Both the position numbers and the translations under genes were made by a program. From Ornithodoros turicata (taxonomy: Eukaryota > Arthropoda > Arachnida > Ixodida > Argasidae), in contig NC_088210.1 in NCBI RefSeq assembly GCF_037126465.1, forward strand, positions 27,367,511 to 27,431,510: DNA of 64,000 bases, written 5' to 3'. Shown here piece by piece: positions 23,050 to 32,725 of this stretch; position 1 is the first letter of the stretch, and the number at the start of each line of letters is the position of its first letter. The notes beneath the pieces were generated by a model. It saw nothing but the letters and a program-made list of their open reading frames with translations, had not been told where the DNA came from and did not search any database.

Positions 23050-23634
23050 TACTCTAAGAAAAAAAAAGGTGTGAAAAGGTGGTAACTTCAATAGTCACCA
23101 CCTACACTCTTAAAAATGATCTTCACCGCATAGCACGCTCCTAGCCAACCATCATCTCCAATGATATTGTTATCTGCCCTGATTTGTTGAAAACGGGAGG
23201 CGTACGCCTTTTTTGTGACACTTATGCTGGTCATAATTGTCACAAAAAAGGCGTACGCCCCCGTTTTCAGCGAATCAGGTCAGATAACGAAATCATTCGA
23301 GATAACGGTTGGCTAGGAGCGTGCTATGCGGTGAAGTTCATTTTTAAGAGTGAGTGTAGGTCAACATAGCGTCTGACAAAGGGTGTAAATGGATGGTAAA
23401 AGAAATTATCATATATCCAAATTGCTACAAAAAGGCGTACGCCCCCCTCGCTCACCGAATCTGCGATAACACTATCATTCGTGTCAATGTTTGGCGGACA
23501 AGTTATGCTATGCGGTGAAGTTCTGTTTCAAGAGTGAGGTAGCAGGTAGAACTTTGCAACCTTTTCGGCACAACATATACGACAACTATTACCTCCTAAA
23601 ATGTGTAACTGTTCCACCCATTTTTCTAAGAGTG
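23050..23634. mobile_element. Family B MITE with a family A copy inside
   Basis: The left end TACTCTAAGAAAAAAAAAGG and the right end TTTTTCTAAGAGTG form terminal inverted repeats, with TA on the right. Text at 23375-23634 matches the family B copy at 58368-58664 closely (GGTAAAAG-AATTATCATA, ATCCAA-TTGCTACAAA, AGCAGGTAGAACTTTGCAA, ATTACCTCCTAAAA). A full family A MITE occupies 23105-23352. Family B itself carries a built-in half arm of family A (23430-23540, GGCGTACGCC to GCGGTGAAGTTCTG). Confidence 0.85.
23105..23352. mobile_element. Family A palindromic MITE, full copy, nested
   Basis: A 248-bp copy beginning CACTCTTAAAAATGATCTTC and ending TTTTTAAGAGTG. It sits inside family B just after its first 55 bp. 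Both cores are present and the arms are about 90 percent matched. Confidence 0.95.
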
Positions 23635-24695
23635 TACCGTTAACCTCTCGTGTCGAATAAAAAGCTTCGTCGCTTCGTAGATAAACAATAAATACCGAAA
23701 GGGAATGATAAGAAGTCTCGAAAAAATAGTTTTTAAGCTAAAGATTCGGGTAGTTTGTCATGAGTGGACGTACGTAGAAAGGCGTTATAATCGGCGCATT
23801 CAAATCGTGCACACCTCCCGGGAGCAGGAAAAATTACTCCGCCGTCGTATAACGTAAACATAAAAGTGTCCAACCGAGCAGGCTTCTGAATGGCCTGATC
23901 AGCGTTTGAATGCGAATGGCGACTTCCCGAAGTGTTTAGGGCCCCGTTGTAAAGTGTGTTCCAGACGGCGAGGTCTGTGGAATAAGTGCCGAGGAACCCC
24001 CGGGGTTGTAGGTTGCCCAATCGTCCATGCATGACTTCGGCTGAACGTTTCTCTTCGTCTTTGGGTTGCTGACTTGCACCCTTTACTGCAACACGCTTCG
24101 TTTGCAACCCCGCCGTTTTCTTATCGAATCTTGCCTCGTGAAAAATGGGAGAATAAAGGGCAAAATACGGGTCAAAACGAAACGAGAGAGAGAAAGAGGT
24201 GGGGGGGAGGGGCGTATTGGCTTTGAGATACCTAGCAGTCACGTCCGTATTGAAATGTATTGGGGTAGGGCAGAAAAAAGTTATTGACATAGCATTACCG
24301 TGCTAGGTTACACGTATTTGTTCTTCTTTTAATGCTGCAGCAGGAGGAAGAGGCCTGTTATCAGCCACGCATGCAGCCGGTGTGCAATTTCTCCTTTGTT
24401 CTCTCACAATGAACGATGCGCAGCATTCGTGTAAAGTCAGCACAGGGAACTTGAATTCAGTGATCTGCAGCGCACCGCAGACCTCCAGTAAACCATGGGC
24501 GCGGACAGCATTTTTGTTATGGCTCTCACTAAGGCTGTTGATACAGCTGTCATTATAGCACGACTTGCAAGGTAACGTATCTGGAAACGTCCACCGATGA
24601 CACATTTTTTTACCAGCAAAGCCACTTTTTTAGCAAAGTGACGTTTTGCTGTCGTACACTGTTAAGACAGAGCTTCACCGCATAGCACGCTCCTA
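23635..24695. other. No recognised gene
   Basis: No supported exon. A 185-codon minus frame at 23733-24290 has no recognisable domain and overlaps open frames on the other strand. At 24657-24693 there is a 37-bp left-arm fragment of family A (CTTCACCGCATAGCACGCTC). Confidence 0.45.
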
Positions 24696-25180
24696 CACTC
24701 TAAAAGCAGGTGGTGGTGGTGGTGATGGCGATAGGGCTTGCCGTTGTCGGCCTCACGTATGTGGGCAACGTCACGACTGACGCCCTGGGGGAATGTGCGT
24801 CCTGGGCCGACTTCTAAGGGAACTGTGCCGACATATGTCTGAAAGCGTCTGAGGAAAACCCAGGAAAAACCCCAGACAGCACAGCCGGCACCGGGATTCG
24901 AACCCGGGTACCTCCCAGTCTCGACGTGACATGGTCAGCACGCTAACCAAAAGCAGGACTTCACCACATAGCACGGTGAAGGCCAACCACTGCACAGAAT
25001 GATACATTTTGTAACTCACGATTTGTGGACAGCGCGGGGCGTACGCCTTTTTTGGAACTGCATAAGTGTTCACAAAAGGCGTACGCCTCCCGTTTTTAAC
25101 CAATCAGGGGGCAGAACGATGTCATTCGGAATGGTGATTGGCTAAGAGCGTTCTGTGTGGTGCAGTACTGATTTTCACAG
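24696..25180. mobile_element. Family A-like MITE split by a SINE
   Basis: CACTCTAAAAGCAG at 24696 is separated from GACTTCACCACATAGCACGG at 24957 by a SINE. The remaining element has GGCGTACGCC cores at about 25038 and 25077 and ends near 25180 (GATTTTCACAG). It is the same diverged variant as the copies at 3506 and 3762. Confidence 0.85.
24710..24948 (-). mobile_element. tRNA-derived SINE, type 2, with perfect target duplication
   Basis: A 239-bp SINE on the minus strand, flanked by AAAAGCAG at 24702-24709 and 24949-24956. Its tRNA-like head lies on the right (B box complement GGGATTCGAACCCGG at 24892-24906; A-box end at 24930-24948). The body includes the complement of GTTTTCCTCAGACGC and GTCGGCACAGTTCCC. 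Its 3' CCACCACC end faces the MITE terminus. Confidence 0.9.
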
Positions 25181-25189
25181 AAAGGACTT

Positions 25190-25590
25190 TCCCACAGTGC
25201 ACAAACTCTGCTCTTCAGGTTGCGAACAAGAAGCGCTTTCACTAAATCACAATTATTCAAGATTGGCTTTCTAGACAACGCACACTGCATACATTGTCAG
25301 CAAATTGAAACTATCGAGCACATCCTATACTGCATTGCTGTGCATATGCTGCGGTGCGGGAGAAAGACCTTGGCCATTGCAGGAACTGTACGGTGGATGA
25401 TGTCCTACATCCCAAAGGCTCTTTCACGGAAAACCACTCCAGAATTCGCAGCCTCCTCTACTTTCTCCAGGAATCTGGCCTCGCTCAAAGGCTATAAGTA
25501 CTGCTCGGACTTCTCGGCAACTCTGCAGTGACAGCCCTAAATCTTAAATTTCGGCCGTCATCATTCCTTCATCTGTTATCACACCATATC
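25190..25590 (+). mobile_element. Non-LTR retrotransposon C-terminal fragment
   Basis: The plus frame from about 25220 reads MRTRSAFTKSQLFKIGFLDN, then AHCIHCQQIETIEHILYCIA. The Cys pair followed by E-T-I-E-H-I-L-x-C is the C-terminal knuckle of RNase H-bearing non-LTR polyproteins. The frame stops at 25531 and is followed by a CATCATTCC/ATCATCCC-rich tail. It is 5'-truncated. Confidence 0.75.
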
Positions 25591-25840
25591 ATCCCATCCT
25601 GGCTACAGTCGTGACGCAGCCCACATACGTGAGGCCAACAACGGCAAACCGGTTCGTCACCACCACCGCCACCACTGATTTTCCTGGGTTTTCCTCAGAC
25701 GCTTTCAGACATATGTCGGCACAGTTCCCTTAGAAGTCGGCCCAGGATGCACATTCCCCAGGGCGTTAGTCGTGACATTGCCCATACCTCTGTGAGGCCG
25801 ACAACGGTGAGTCCTTTCACCACCACCATCTTCTTCTTCT
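25591..25840 (+). mobile_element. Two 5'-truncated SINE pieces in tandem
   Basis: GTCGTGACGCAGCCCACATA to CACCACCACCGCCACCAC (25608-25676) is the 3' end of a type 2 SINE. It is followed at 25677 by a longer piece starting GATTTTCCTGGGTTTTCCTC and ending GCCGACAACGGTGAG and CACCACCACC at about 25832. Neither has the tRNA-like head. Confidence 0.75.
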
Positions 25841-25925
25841 TTTTAAGTGTATTTTATGGTGTAGATACCAGCATTGCCGAATCCTCTCCATCCCCATCAT
25901 CCCCATATCATCGTCATCATGTATT

Positions 25926-25949
25926 TCTCTCTCTCTCTCTCTCTCTCTC
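25926..25949 (+). repeat. CT microsatellite
   Basis: About 12 CT units between the SINE pieces and a MITE fragment. Confidence 0.9.
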
Positions 25950-25969
25950 CTCTGATTGTTGTTCTTTGG

Positions 25970-26085
25970 TGAAACCGGGTGGCGTACGCCTTTTTGTGAC
26001 TATTAACAACTGGCCGACTACGGCTAGCAATTCCGTCATCATCACCAACACCACCTCGTGACGACTAACACCACTGCATAAGTGT
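25970..26085. mobile_element. Family A MITE fragment
   Basis: GAAACCGGGTGGCGTACGCC followed by TTTTTGTGACTATTAACAAC, then unrelated CATCATCACCAACACC text, then GCATAAGTGTCAGAAAAAG. Only the central part of the element remains. Confidence 0.6.
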
Positions 26086-28229
26086 CAGAAAAAGTCACGT
26101 GGACAGATCGGATCAGTGAGAGAACGAAAAATTGTGACATCTGCAGCGTAGAACGCATCTTTTTCGCTGCAGTCTGAATGTTACAGAACCCTTACTTGGA
26201 CCGAAAGCGCCGAACAGGACACAAACACCATGAACACAAACATGGCTGTGTCTTCTTTGTCCTTTCTAACTCCGTTGCTATGTCTGGGGCATCCCCTCTA
26301 GCGCCTTTGGAATGAGTAAGGGTTTTATCAAGCACTGATAAAAGCTACTTCCAGTTTTTCGCAGATCTATATGACGATTTGTTTACGATCTATTATGAGG
26401 AAAAGTGCGTTCTATATCGGTCACTATCGTTGGCATTTTGCTCTCTCCCATTTCACTTTCGTGTGAATAAATTATTAATAACAATTAAATTCTAGCGTCC
26501 ATTTGGAATTGTTCTTTTATTCTCGATATCGCTTATGTCGCACCCACGGCCTACTCGATCATAACGACCATGTCATAATCGGTAACCCTTATTAGGAGCC
26601 CGTCCGCACGATCCGCTAGAGGCGCTACTCATCGGCACGCGAGATCTGCATCATGATTGGACAATGGGAATTTGAATTTTGAACGCGCAGAAGCGGACGA
26701 GCGACGATCGTAGCAGACGACAGCAACCGTTCCTGTGAAAGCGCCTAGAATGGTGATGATAATCAACTTCAGAAAGAAGCATCTCCCGTGGGACATCCAC
26801 AGCTTGTACGAAAATACTAAGTACGAAGCATTGCAGAAATAATTGAGGAAGCAATAACCGGGCCGATGAGTCGCGCCACCGCGCCACCGCTAGCTTCCAA
26901 ATGGTGCGCTGGGAAAGGGTACCTATGACAAGGTCGTTATAATCTAGTGGGTCGTGGTCGCACCAGCCTACACGCAGTGTGCATGAGAATATTGTGAAAC
27001 AAGCCAAAATGTGGCCAAACAGGCCACATTTCTGTGAGCGTGCAGTATACACCTGCACGCTCACAGAAATACGTTCACGCGATAATGAGATAAACGATCC
27101 GGTCACAACACGTGACACGATAAATCAATCACGTTTATGAAAATGGCCTCGATTTGTTTGGAACACTTTCGTTCTCCCAATCACGCGGGGCAACGAAACG
27201 GAGAGTCGAGCGGAAACAACAGACGTATCAATAAGTCGGTCAATGAAAGAGATTCCCATTTTATTGCCTCGGAAGCAATTTCGCGTCCCCTCTGTCGGCA
27301 TCTCTGTTTCGCGGAACACCGGGAAGAACGAAGCTCCCGAATGGGATTTAGCTAAATCCAAATTTGCAGCCTCTCCGACTCAGCTGAGAGAATTAAACGC
27401 CAGGGTGCGCTGACGTCACTGAATGGTGCCCCGGCGTAATACCATCCTCGTTCATTGAATTTCTAATCGCAGTTTAAAATGCGAAAGAGAGTAGAGGAAA
27501 GGCGCCGGCGTTTAAAAGAGTCTAAATATGGCGGCCGGCTGAGAATTTTGTTATTGTTGTTGCCCTGCGTAAATTTTCCATTCAGAGAGAGACAAAAGAC
27601 GGGTGATCAGCAGGTAATGTCTGCATCGCTGCGCATTCATAAGGCTGGTAAGCAACACTGTGGATTATAAACTGACTATAAATAGATTTCGCAGTGTTTT
27701 GAAGGCTATTATATGCTATTCCACTGAGCTATTCCATCCCTCTGCAAGAGCAGGATACCGCTTCACTTCAAATAACGTACATATTGCATAAAAACTGCGA
27801 AAGACGACGCCAAGCTGCACATTTCCTGCAGGGCGGTGGAGCAGAAAGCGTTCCGTGACGTGTGTAACTGCTGCAGCTCTTCACGCGAACACTCGGAGCG
27901 CTACGCATGCTACACATGGCACCGCTCGCACGCATGCGGGTGTTCCAGACATTTACATGATAAACTGGGCACAAAGTACAACATGGGATCGTTGACGCAT
28001 GTCTCCCACAAAGTTGATTCTCGACAACTTTTAAATCGTAAAGTATCTGATCTCAGTGCAGCGTATTCGAAGTGGCCGAGCACACTAGCAACTTGGTGCT
28101 GGCATGGTAGAAGTTGCTGAATCGCACCGTACTCCAGAAGTGGCGTTAAAAATGGGGGCCGTTGCACACGTTCCAGGGTATGTTGAAATTAAGGAAGGAG
28201 AAATACTGAACTGTATATAATTCGACCGA
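26086..28229. other. No recognised gene
   Basis: No supported exon. Open frames at 26651-27118 (minus) and 27836-28167 (both strands) show no domain and overlap each other. Two adjacent hairpins lie at 27007-27069. Confidence 0.45.
27007..27069. repeat. Two adjacent perfect hairpins
   Basis: AAATGTGGCC (27007-27016) pairs with GGCCACATTT (27022-27031), and TTTCTGTGAGCGTGCAG (27029-27045) pairs with CTGCACGCTCACAGAAA (27053-27069) across a 7-base loop. The second has 17 uninterrupted pairs. Confidence 0.9.
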
Positions 28230-28412
28230 TAAAGAAGCAGTCGGAAAGGAGTTCACACAGTTAGGAGCATCTAGTTTGCTTGACAAGATTTCGTGCAGAA
28301 CCTGCACTTCATCAGGTGAAGTGCACCACACGACGAAGTGCAGGCTCTGTACGATAACTCGTCAGCAAAACTAGATGATCCTAACGGTATGAACTCTATT
28401 GTGACTGTCTCC
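28230..28412. repeat. Foldback element with about 80-bp arms
   Basis: Left arm (CAGTCGGAAAGGAGTTCACA, TTAGGAGCATCTAGTTTGC, GTGCAGAACCTGCACTTCAT) pairs with the right arm, whose complement reads CAGTCACAATAGAGTTCAT, TTAGGATCATCTAGTTTTGC and GTACAGAGCCTGCACTTCGT. The loop is only a few bases at about 28316-28328. It may be a MITE or a transcribed hairpin; target duplications were not identified. Confidence 0.8.
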
Positions 28413-28792
28413 TCCGTGGACTTGGCGACGTTTTTATGAGCATACATGACATTACCGGGTAAACAAAAACAAGACCCCACCATAACTTCCGGTGCCACGA
28501 AGACTTCCGGTCCTTCCGTGATTAAGGACGCTCGGAATCAGCCGCCATGCAGAATTATATCTTTCGCTTTCCTGAGTTGTTGAAAACAGGAGGCTTGCTG
28601 CTTTTTTCTTCTTCTTCTTTTTTTTTTTTTTTTTGCAATTTGAGTTACAACAAAAACGCGTATACGACTGTCTCTCCCTCAAATAACTGTATCAATCGGC
28701 ACAGTGGTTGGCGCAGAGCGTGTTTGCCGTGAAACCGGATGTAGTTTTAGCACAAAACCGGAAGCGGTGATAACGGCACGTAATGCCCTAGC

Positions 28793-28973
28793 CACACGGC
28801 AAACTTTACTTCACCTCCTAACCAACCATCATCTCGAGTGACATCGTTCTCTCACCTGATTTGTTGAAAACAGGTGGCGTACGCCTTTTCTGTTTCAATT
28901 ACTTTCCGCATAATTGTCATAAAAGAAGGCGTACGCCTCCTGTTTTCAACAAATCAAGGGAGAGAACGATGTA
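28793..28973. mobile_element. Family A MITE, truncated
   Basis: Left arm from ACTTCACCTCCTAACCAACC through TTGTTGAAAACAGGTGGCGT, a central loop, and a right arm as far as CAAATCAAGGGAGAGAACGA. The outermost ends are missing; the next copy begins immediately after. Confidence 0.85.
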
Positions 28974-29222
28974 TACTCTTAAAAATGAACTTCACCTCAT
29001 AGCACGCTCCTAGCAAACCATAATCTCGAATGATATCGTTATCTGCCCTGATTTGTTGAAAACGGTAGGCGTACGCCTTTTCTGTGACAATTATGAGCAG
29101 CATAAGCGTCACAGAAAAGGCGTACGCCTCCCGTTTTCAACAAATCAGGGCAGATAACGATATCATTGGAGATGATGGTTGGCTAGGAGCGTGCTACGCG
29201 GTGAAGTTCATTTCTAAGAGTG
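28974..29222. mobile_element. Family A palindromic MITE, full copy
   Basis: Starts TACTCTTAAAAATGAACTTC (first base changed from C) and ends TTTCTAAGAGTG. Both cores and the TATGAGCAGCATAAGCGTCA loop are intact. It abuts the truncated copy on its left. Confidence 0.95.
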
Positions 29223-29601
29223 CATTTTGTTCTATTCTCCCACCAAACCAAGCCCACTCACTGTGTCCGGATCGGAACTGGATGGCGTCTCAGTGAGCAT
29301 CCAATTCAATAAACGCTATATCCTTCCTTCTCTCTGGAGCCGCGTCCGCGACGGGCAACCTGGGGAAAGCCGTGTCCACCGACGCGGGATGTCACCGTGC
29401 CTTTGTGTTGAGGGGAGATATTGCAGTTTCATCAATTCTTGCTGAGGGCTCGTGCCACATACCCGACAAGGCTGTTTGTCCGCGTTGGCTGTACACAATA
29501 CGTAGAGTTGCAGGCAGTCCATTCTCTATCAACTCTATTAATCTGATCTAATTGATATTGATCTAATCAACTGTATCAATCATATTAATCTAATCCGAGT
29601 G

Positions 29602-29882
29602 TACTCTAAAAATACCATTCAACCGCACAGCACACGCTTAAAAGTGAACTTCACCCATAGCACGCTCCCATAGCCAACCGTCATCCCGGTTGACATCGTT
29701 CTCTCCCCAGATTTGTTGAAAACGGGAGGCGTACGCCTTTTTGTGATACCCATACAGAAATGTTAATCGTCACAAAGAGGCGTACGCCCCGCGCTTCCCA
29801 CAAATCAACAGTGATAACGGTATCGCGCTGTACAATGGCTGGCCTTCAGCGCACAATGTGGTGCAGATTTGTTTCAAGAGTG
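29602..29882. mobile_element. Family A MITE, diverged copy with duplicated left end
   Basis: TACTCTAAAAATACCATTC starts the copy, and a second left end (CGCTTAAAAGTGAACTTCAC) begins about 32 bp later, so the left terminus appears twice. The cores GGCGTACGCC lie at about 29728 and 29779. The right end is GTTTCAAGAGTG. Confidence 0.8.
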
Positions 29883-30039
29883 AACGCTGTGCGTTAACTA
29901 TCGCCGTGGCTACCACGGGGAAACATCCCATGTCATCATCACTTCTTCATTTATTGTTGTTGTTGTAACTATCGCCGTGAATGATAGGGTTATCGCTTCC
30001 GATTGGAACGTGCTGATTAGAACGCGCCGCTCCGATTGG
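29883..30039. other. Spacer with short duplication
   Basis: ACTATCGCCGTG occurs at about 29899 and again at 29968, separated by a TTG microsatellite at 29953-29965. Confidence 0.5.
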
Positions 30040-30190
30040 AAGCGCCGTCTTCCGAGATTTCGGCGCACGTTAAAGAACCCTCAGGTGGACGGGATTAAAT
30101 CCACAGACCTAACCACTGTGGCGGCGCTCATGATCACAATCATCTCGCGACGTATAAAGCCTCGAATTATTATTAACTATTACAGGTACA
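30040..30190 (+). mobile_element. Retrotransposon 3' end, tick type
   Basis: The stretch GGCGCACGTTAAAGAACCCT, CAGGTGG-CGGGATTAAATCC, ACTGTGGCGGCGCTCATGAT and GACGTATAAAGCC, with AATTATTATTAA at the end, resembles the 3' untranslated end of a non-LTR retrotransposon that I remember as very common in ixodid tick sequences. No coding part is left. The assignment rests on memory. Confidence 0.6.
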
Positions 30191-31100
30191 CGTTGTTGTA
30201 GAAACATTTTACTAATAAATAAAACTGAATATCAACGATTTCCGCGTACAGCGAATTGCCGGCTGGCACGGCACGCTATATAGGTCCGTAAAAGAGCATG
30301 CTTATTTTTCGCTAACTGGTTCATTGCGCCGCTATTTGACAGGCTGTGGCTTTATTTTTGCGCGGTGTTCGTATTGTGTCCATCTTCATTGGCGGCAGCT
30401 GACAGCCGTGACCAATAGCGTGCCTAATCAGGATGACAGGGCTGATCGTACGACCGGGCCTTCAACGTCGCCGTAATTGGGTTTCCTATCGCAACGTCAA
30501 CGGTGCATCGATATGGCGAAGGAACGAACATGCTGATAGATCCAATGCCGCCAGAAGTTGTAAAAAAAAAAAAGAAAAAAAAATACTCCGAGAGCGGAAC
30601 ATGATAAACAGCGGTAGCCGTTCTTACTTTTTTGTTTTGTTTTTTTTTTTGTTTCCCAATGTATAAAAAAGTAATACCGAATTCTATTGCATCACGTCTC
30701 CGCCTATTATTATTTCGTAGTACTGCTTGTCCTAAACGTCGGCCGTTACGAGTGCGGCAGGTGTTCGAGACAGAATATAATTTGTTAAATAACTGAAGAG
30801 GGAACATTTTGTGTTGAAGACTGGAAGATGGGGACAGGACGCAATGCGTGACCACTGTAGTTGGTAAAGTGTCGCCAATACTGCAGAGCGATCATCTTTC
30901 TGGTGTGTATGTGTGTGTGTTGGCATCAAGTAGGAGAACTAGCTACGGAGGTAATGCCTTTTACACAAACGGAAACTAGCGGACAGCAACGGTCGCTAAG
31001 GGAGCTTGCTTTTTTGCACGTGCCACCCCATACGAACAATCCCTGAAGCTTCGGAAGAGTCGCTACTGAGGGCAGAATAGTACTCCAATAGTACTCCAAA
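30191..31100. other. No recognised gene
   Basis: No supported exon. T and A runs at 30561-30580 and 30630-30650. A TGTGTGTGTG run lies at 30909-30921. Confidence 0.45.
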
Positions 31101-31112
31101 ACTGGGTGATAC

Positions 31113-31560
31113 CAGTGTTGTACGTAACGTCGTTACAGTAATAGTGTACATAACGTCGTTACAGTGATACTTTTTGCGGTATCGAAGTGTGGATCGCGAT
31201 ACTTTTTTAAATTGGTACCAGAAAAGTATTTCTGTTACAAATTTACGGTAACGAGATCTCCGTATCGTTACTGATACCCGATACTTCTTGAGTTCCCCAC
31301 CCTTTCTTCACCGACAATACTTACTATTATTCATTGTCACTGGTCTGCCTATATAGCGCTCGCGACAAGAAGCCTGTGGACGCGCCTACATGCTCCGTAA
31401 CGGAAGTATACCAAACAGATGTTCACTTTTTTTCTTCCAAACTAGAGGACTGGTATTACTGTTACTGTAGGACTATTACTATAAATGTAAATACTTTTTA
31501 GTACTTTATATGTACATATTTTGTATTACTATAAATGTAAATACTTCCCACTGTTTCCTG
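31113..31560. repeat. Degenerate GTAACG/GATAC-rich repeat
   Basis: Begins CAGTGTTGTACGTAACGTCG, followed by a near-duplicate (GTACATAACGTCGTTACAGT) and many forms of GTATCG, GATAC and CGTTAC on both strands. The opening resembles the end of a hAT-type non-autonomous element, but no matching right end was found. ATTACTATAAATGTAAATAC is duplicated at about 31471 and 31525. Confidence 0.45.
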
Positions 31561-31631
31561 TAATCCTGAAATTACCGATTCGCGTTATCTGTTAACTTTA
31601 TAAAGACTAGGAAAAAGTCTTTGTAAATAAT

Positions 31632-32725
31632 AGACTAGGAAAAATCTTTCCAGAAGTACTGCAAGTGATACTGCTCCGCGACCGTTCGGCCGTATTCCAA
31701 GACCAGATCATATTATGTAAAACCTTGTAACCTTGTAAATTGTTTTGCTACCTGGAGGATGGGACAAGTCGCGATGCTTGACCGCATCGCGTGACAAAAA
31801 TAATACTGCCCTCGTCCTAAAAACGAAGAGTAGGTGCTCATATGACGATCCGCCTCCCCCAGGGCGTAAGATTAGTACAATAATACCTGTCTGTATTGTT
31901 TGTATTGCAAACTGTAGGATGGGACAAGCCCAATGCTTGCCCACATTGTCATCAAGCAGGAGAACTACCTCCACCCCTTTGCACAGACACTAGCTTTGCG
32001 TTACAATCACACAAGGTAGATAACAGCACTGAGATCTTCAAAGTGTATTGTACTCAGATTGTATTGTCCTTCAGTACTTTAAGAAAAAAATCATCCCGGG
32101 AAAAGCAGCGCAAAGGGTACTGCTCCGACGACCGTTTTACCGGCCGCGCGTCCAGAGACACGTCCCACCCGGGGTCGGACCGCGTTATCAAGGGGCCCTT
32201 CTCCAAATTATGAAGGACCGGCTCCCCTTTGCCTCCCTCTACCGCGTACGCGGATTTGAAGGGAGACCAGAGTTTTGAAGGATTTGAAGGGAGACCAGAG
32301 TATATTGTATTACCAACTGTACCATGCACTGTATATTGTCATCAAGTAACTCGTCTTGCCAACTGTAGGATGCGATTTTCGGAAAAATCTTCCCGGGAAC
32401 AGCACTGCAAGCGATACTGCCCTGACGACTTTTCTTTTTTTTTTTTTTTTTTTTTTTGGTATTGTTGACTTGTATTGCCAACTGTATAGGATGGGACTGT
32501 AGGACTGTATTGTTGACTGTGTGAGATGATTTAAGAAAAATCTCTCCGGAACAGCACCGCAAGCGGTACTGCCCCGACGACCTTTTTATCGGCCGCGCAT
32601 TCAAAGACACGGCCCACCCGGGGGCGGACCGCGTTATCAAAGGGCCCCTCTCCGTTATATGAGGGACCGGCTCCCATTTGCCCCCCTCCACCGCTTACGC
32701 GGATCTGAAGGGAGACCAGAGTATA
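31632..32725 (+). repeat. Tandem array, about 450-bp period
   Basis: A block starting AAAAATCTTTCC and running through a GTACTGCAAG-GATACTGC-CCG-CGACC sequence recurs at about 31640, 32088, 32387 and 32535. The fuller copies (32098-32275 and 32547-32723) share about 170 bp, including CGGCCGCGCGTCCAGAGACA, ACCGCGTTATCAA and GAAGGGAGACCAGAG. Linked blocks GGATGGGACAAGC and TCATCAAGCAGGAGA recur at about 31757, 31917, 31951, 32758 and 32806. A T run at 32438-32457 breaks one unit. No coding frame spans it. Confidence 0.75.

Noticed and set aside
23733..24290. 185-codon minus-strand open frame as a gene
   Set aside because: Unbroken but featureless, overlapped by an open plus frame and a GA-rich tract; no supporting exon nearby.
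26651..27118. 155-codon minus-strand open frame as a gene
   Set aside because: No motif, no start context, and it spans perfect hairpins; length is within chance for this composition and window size.
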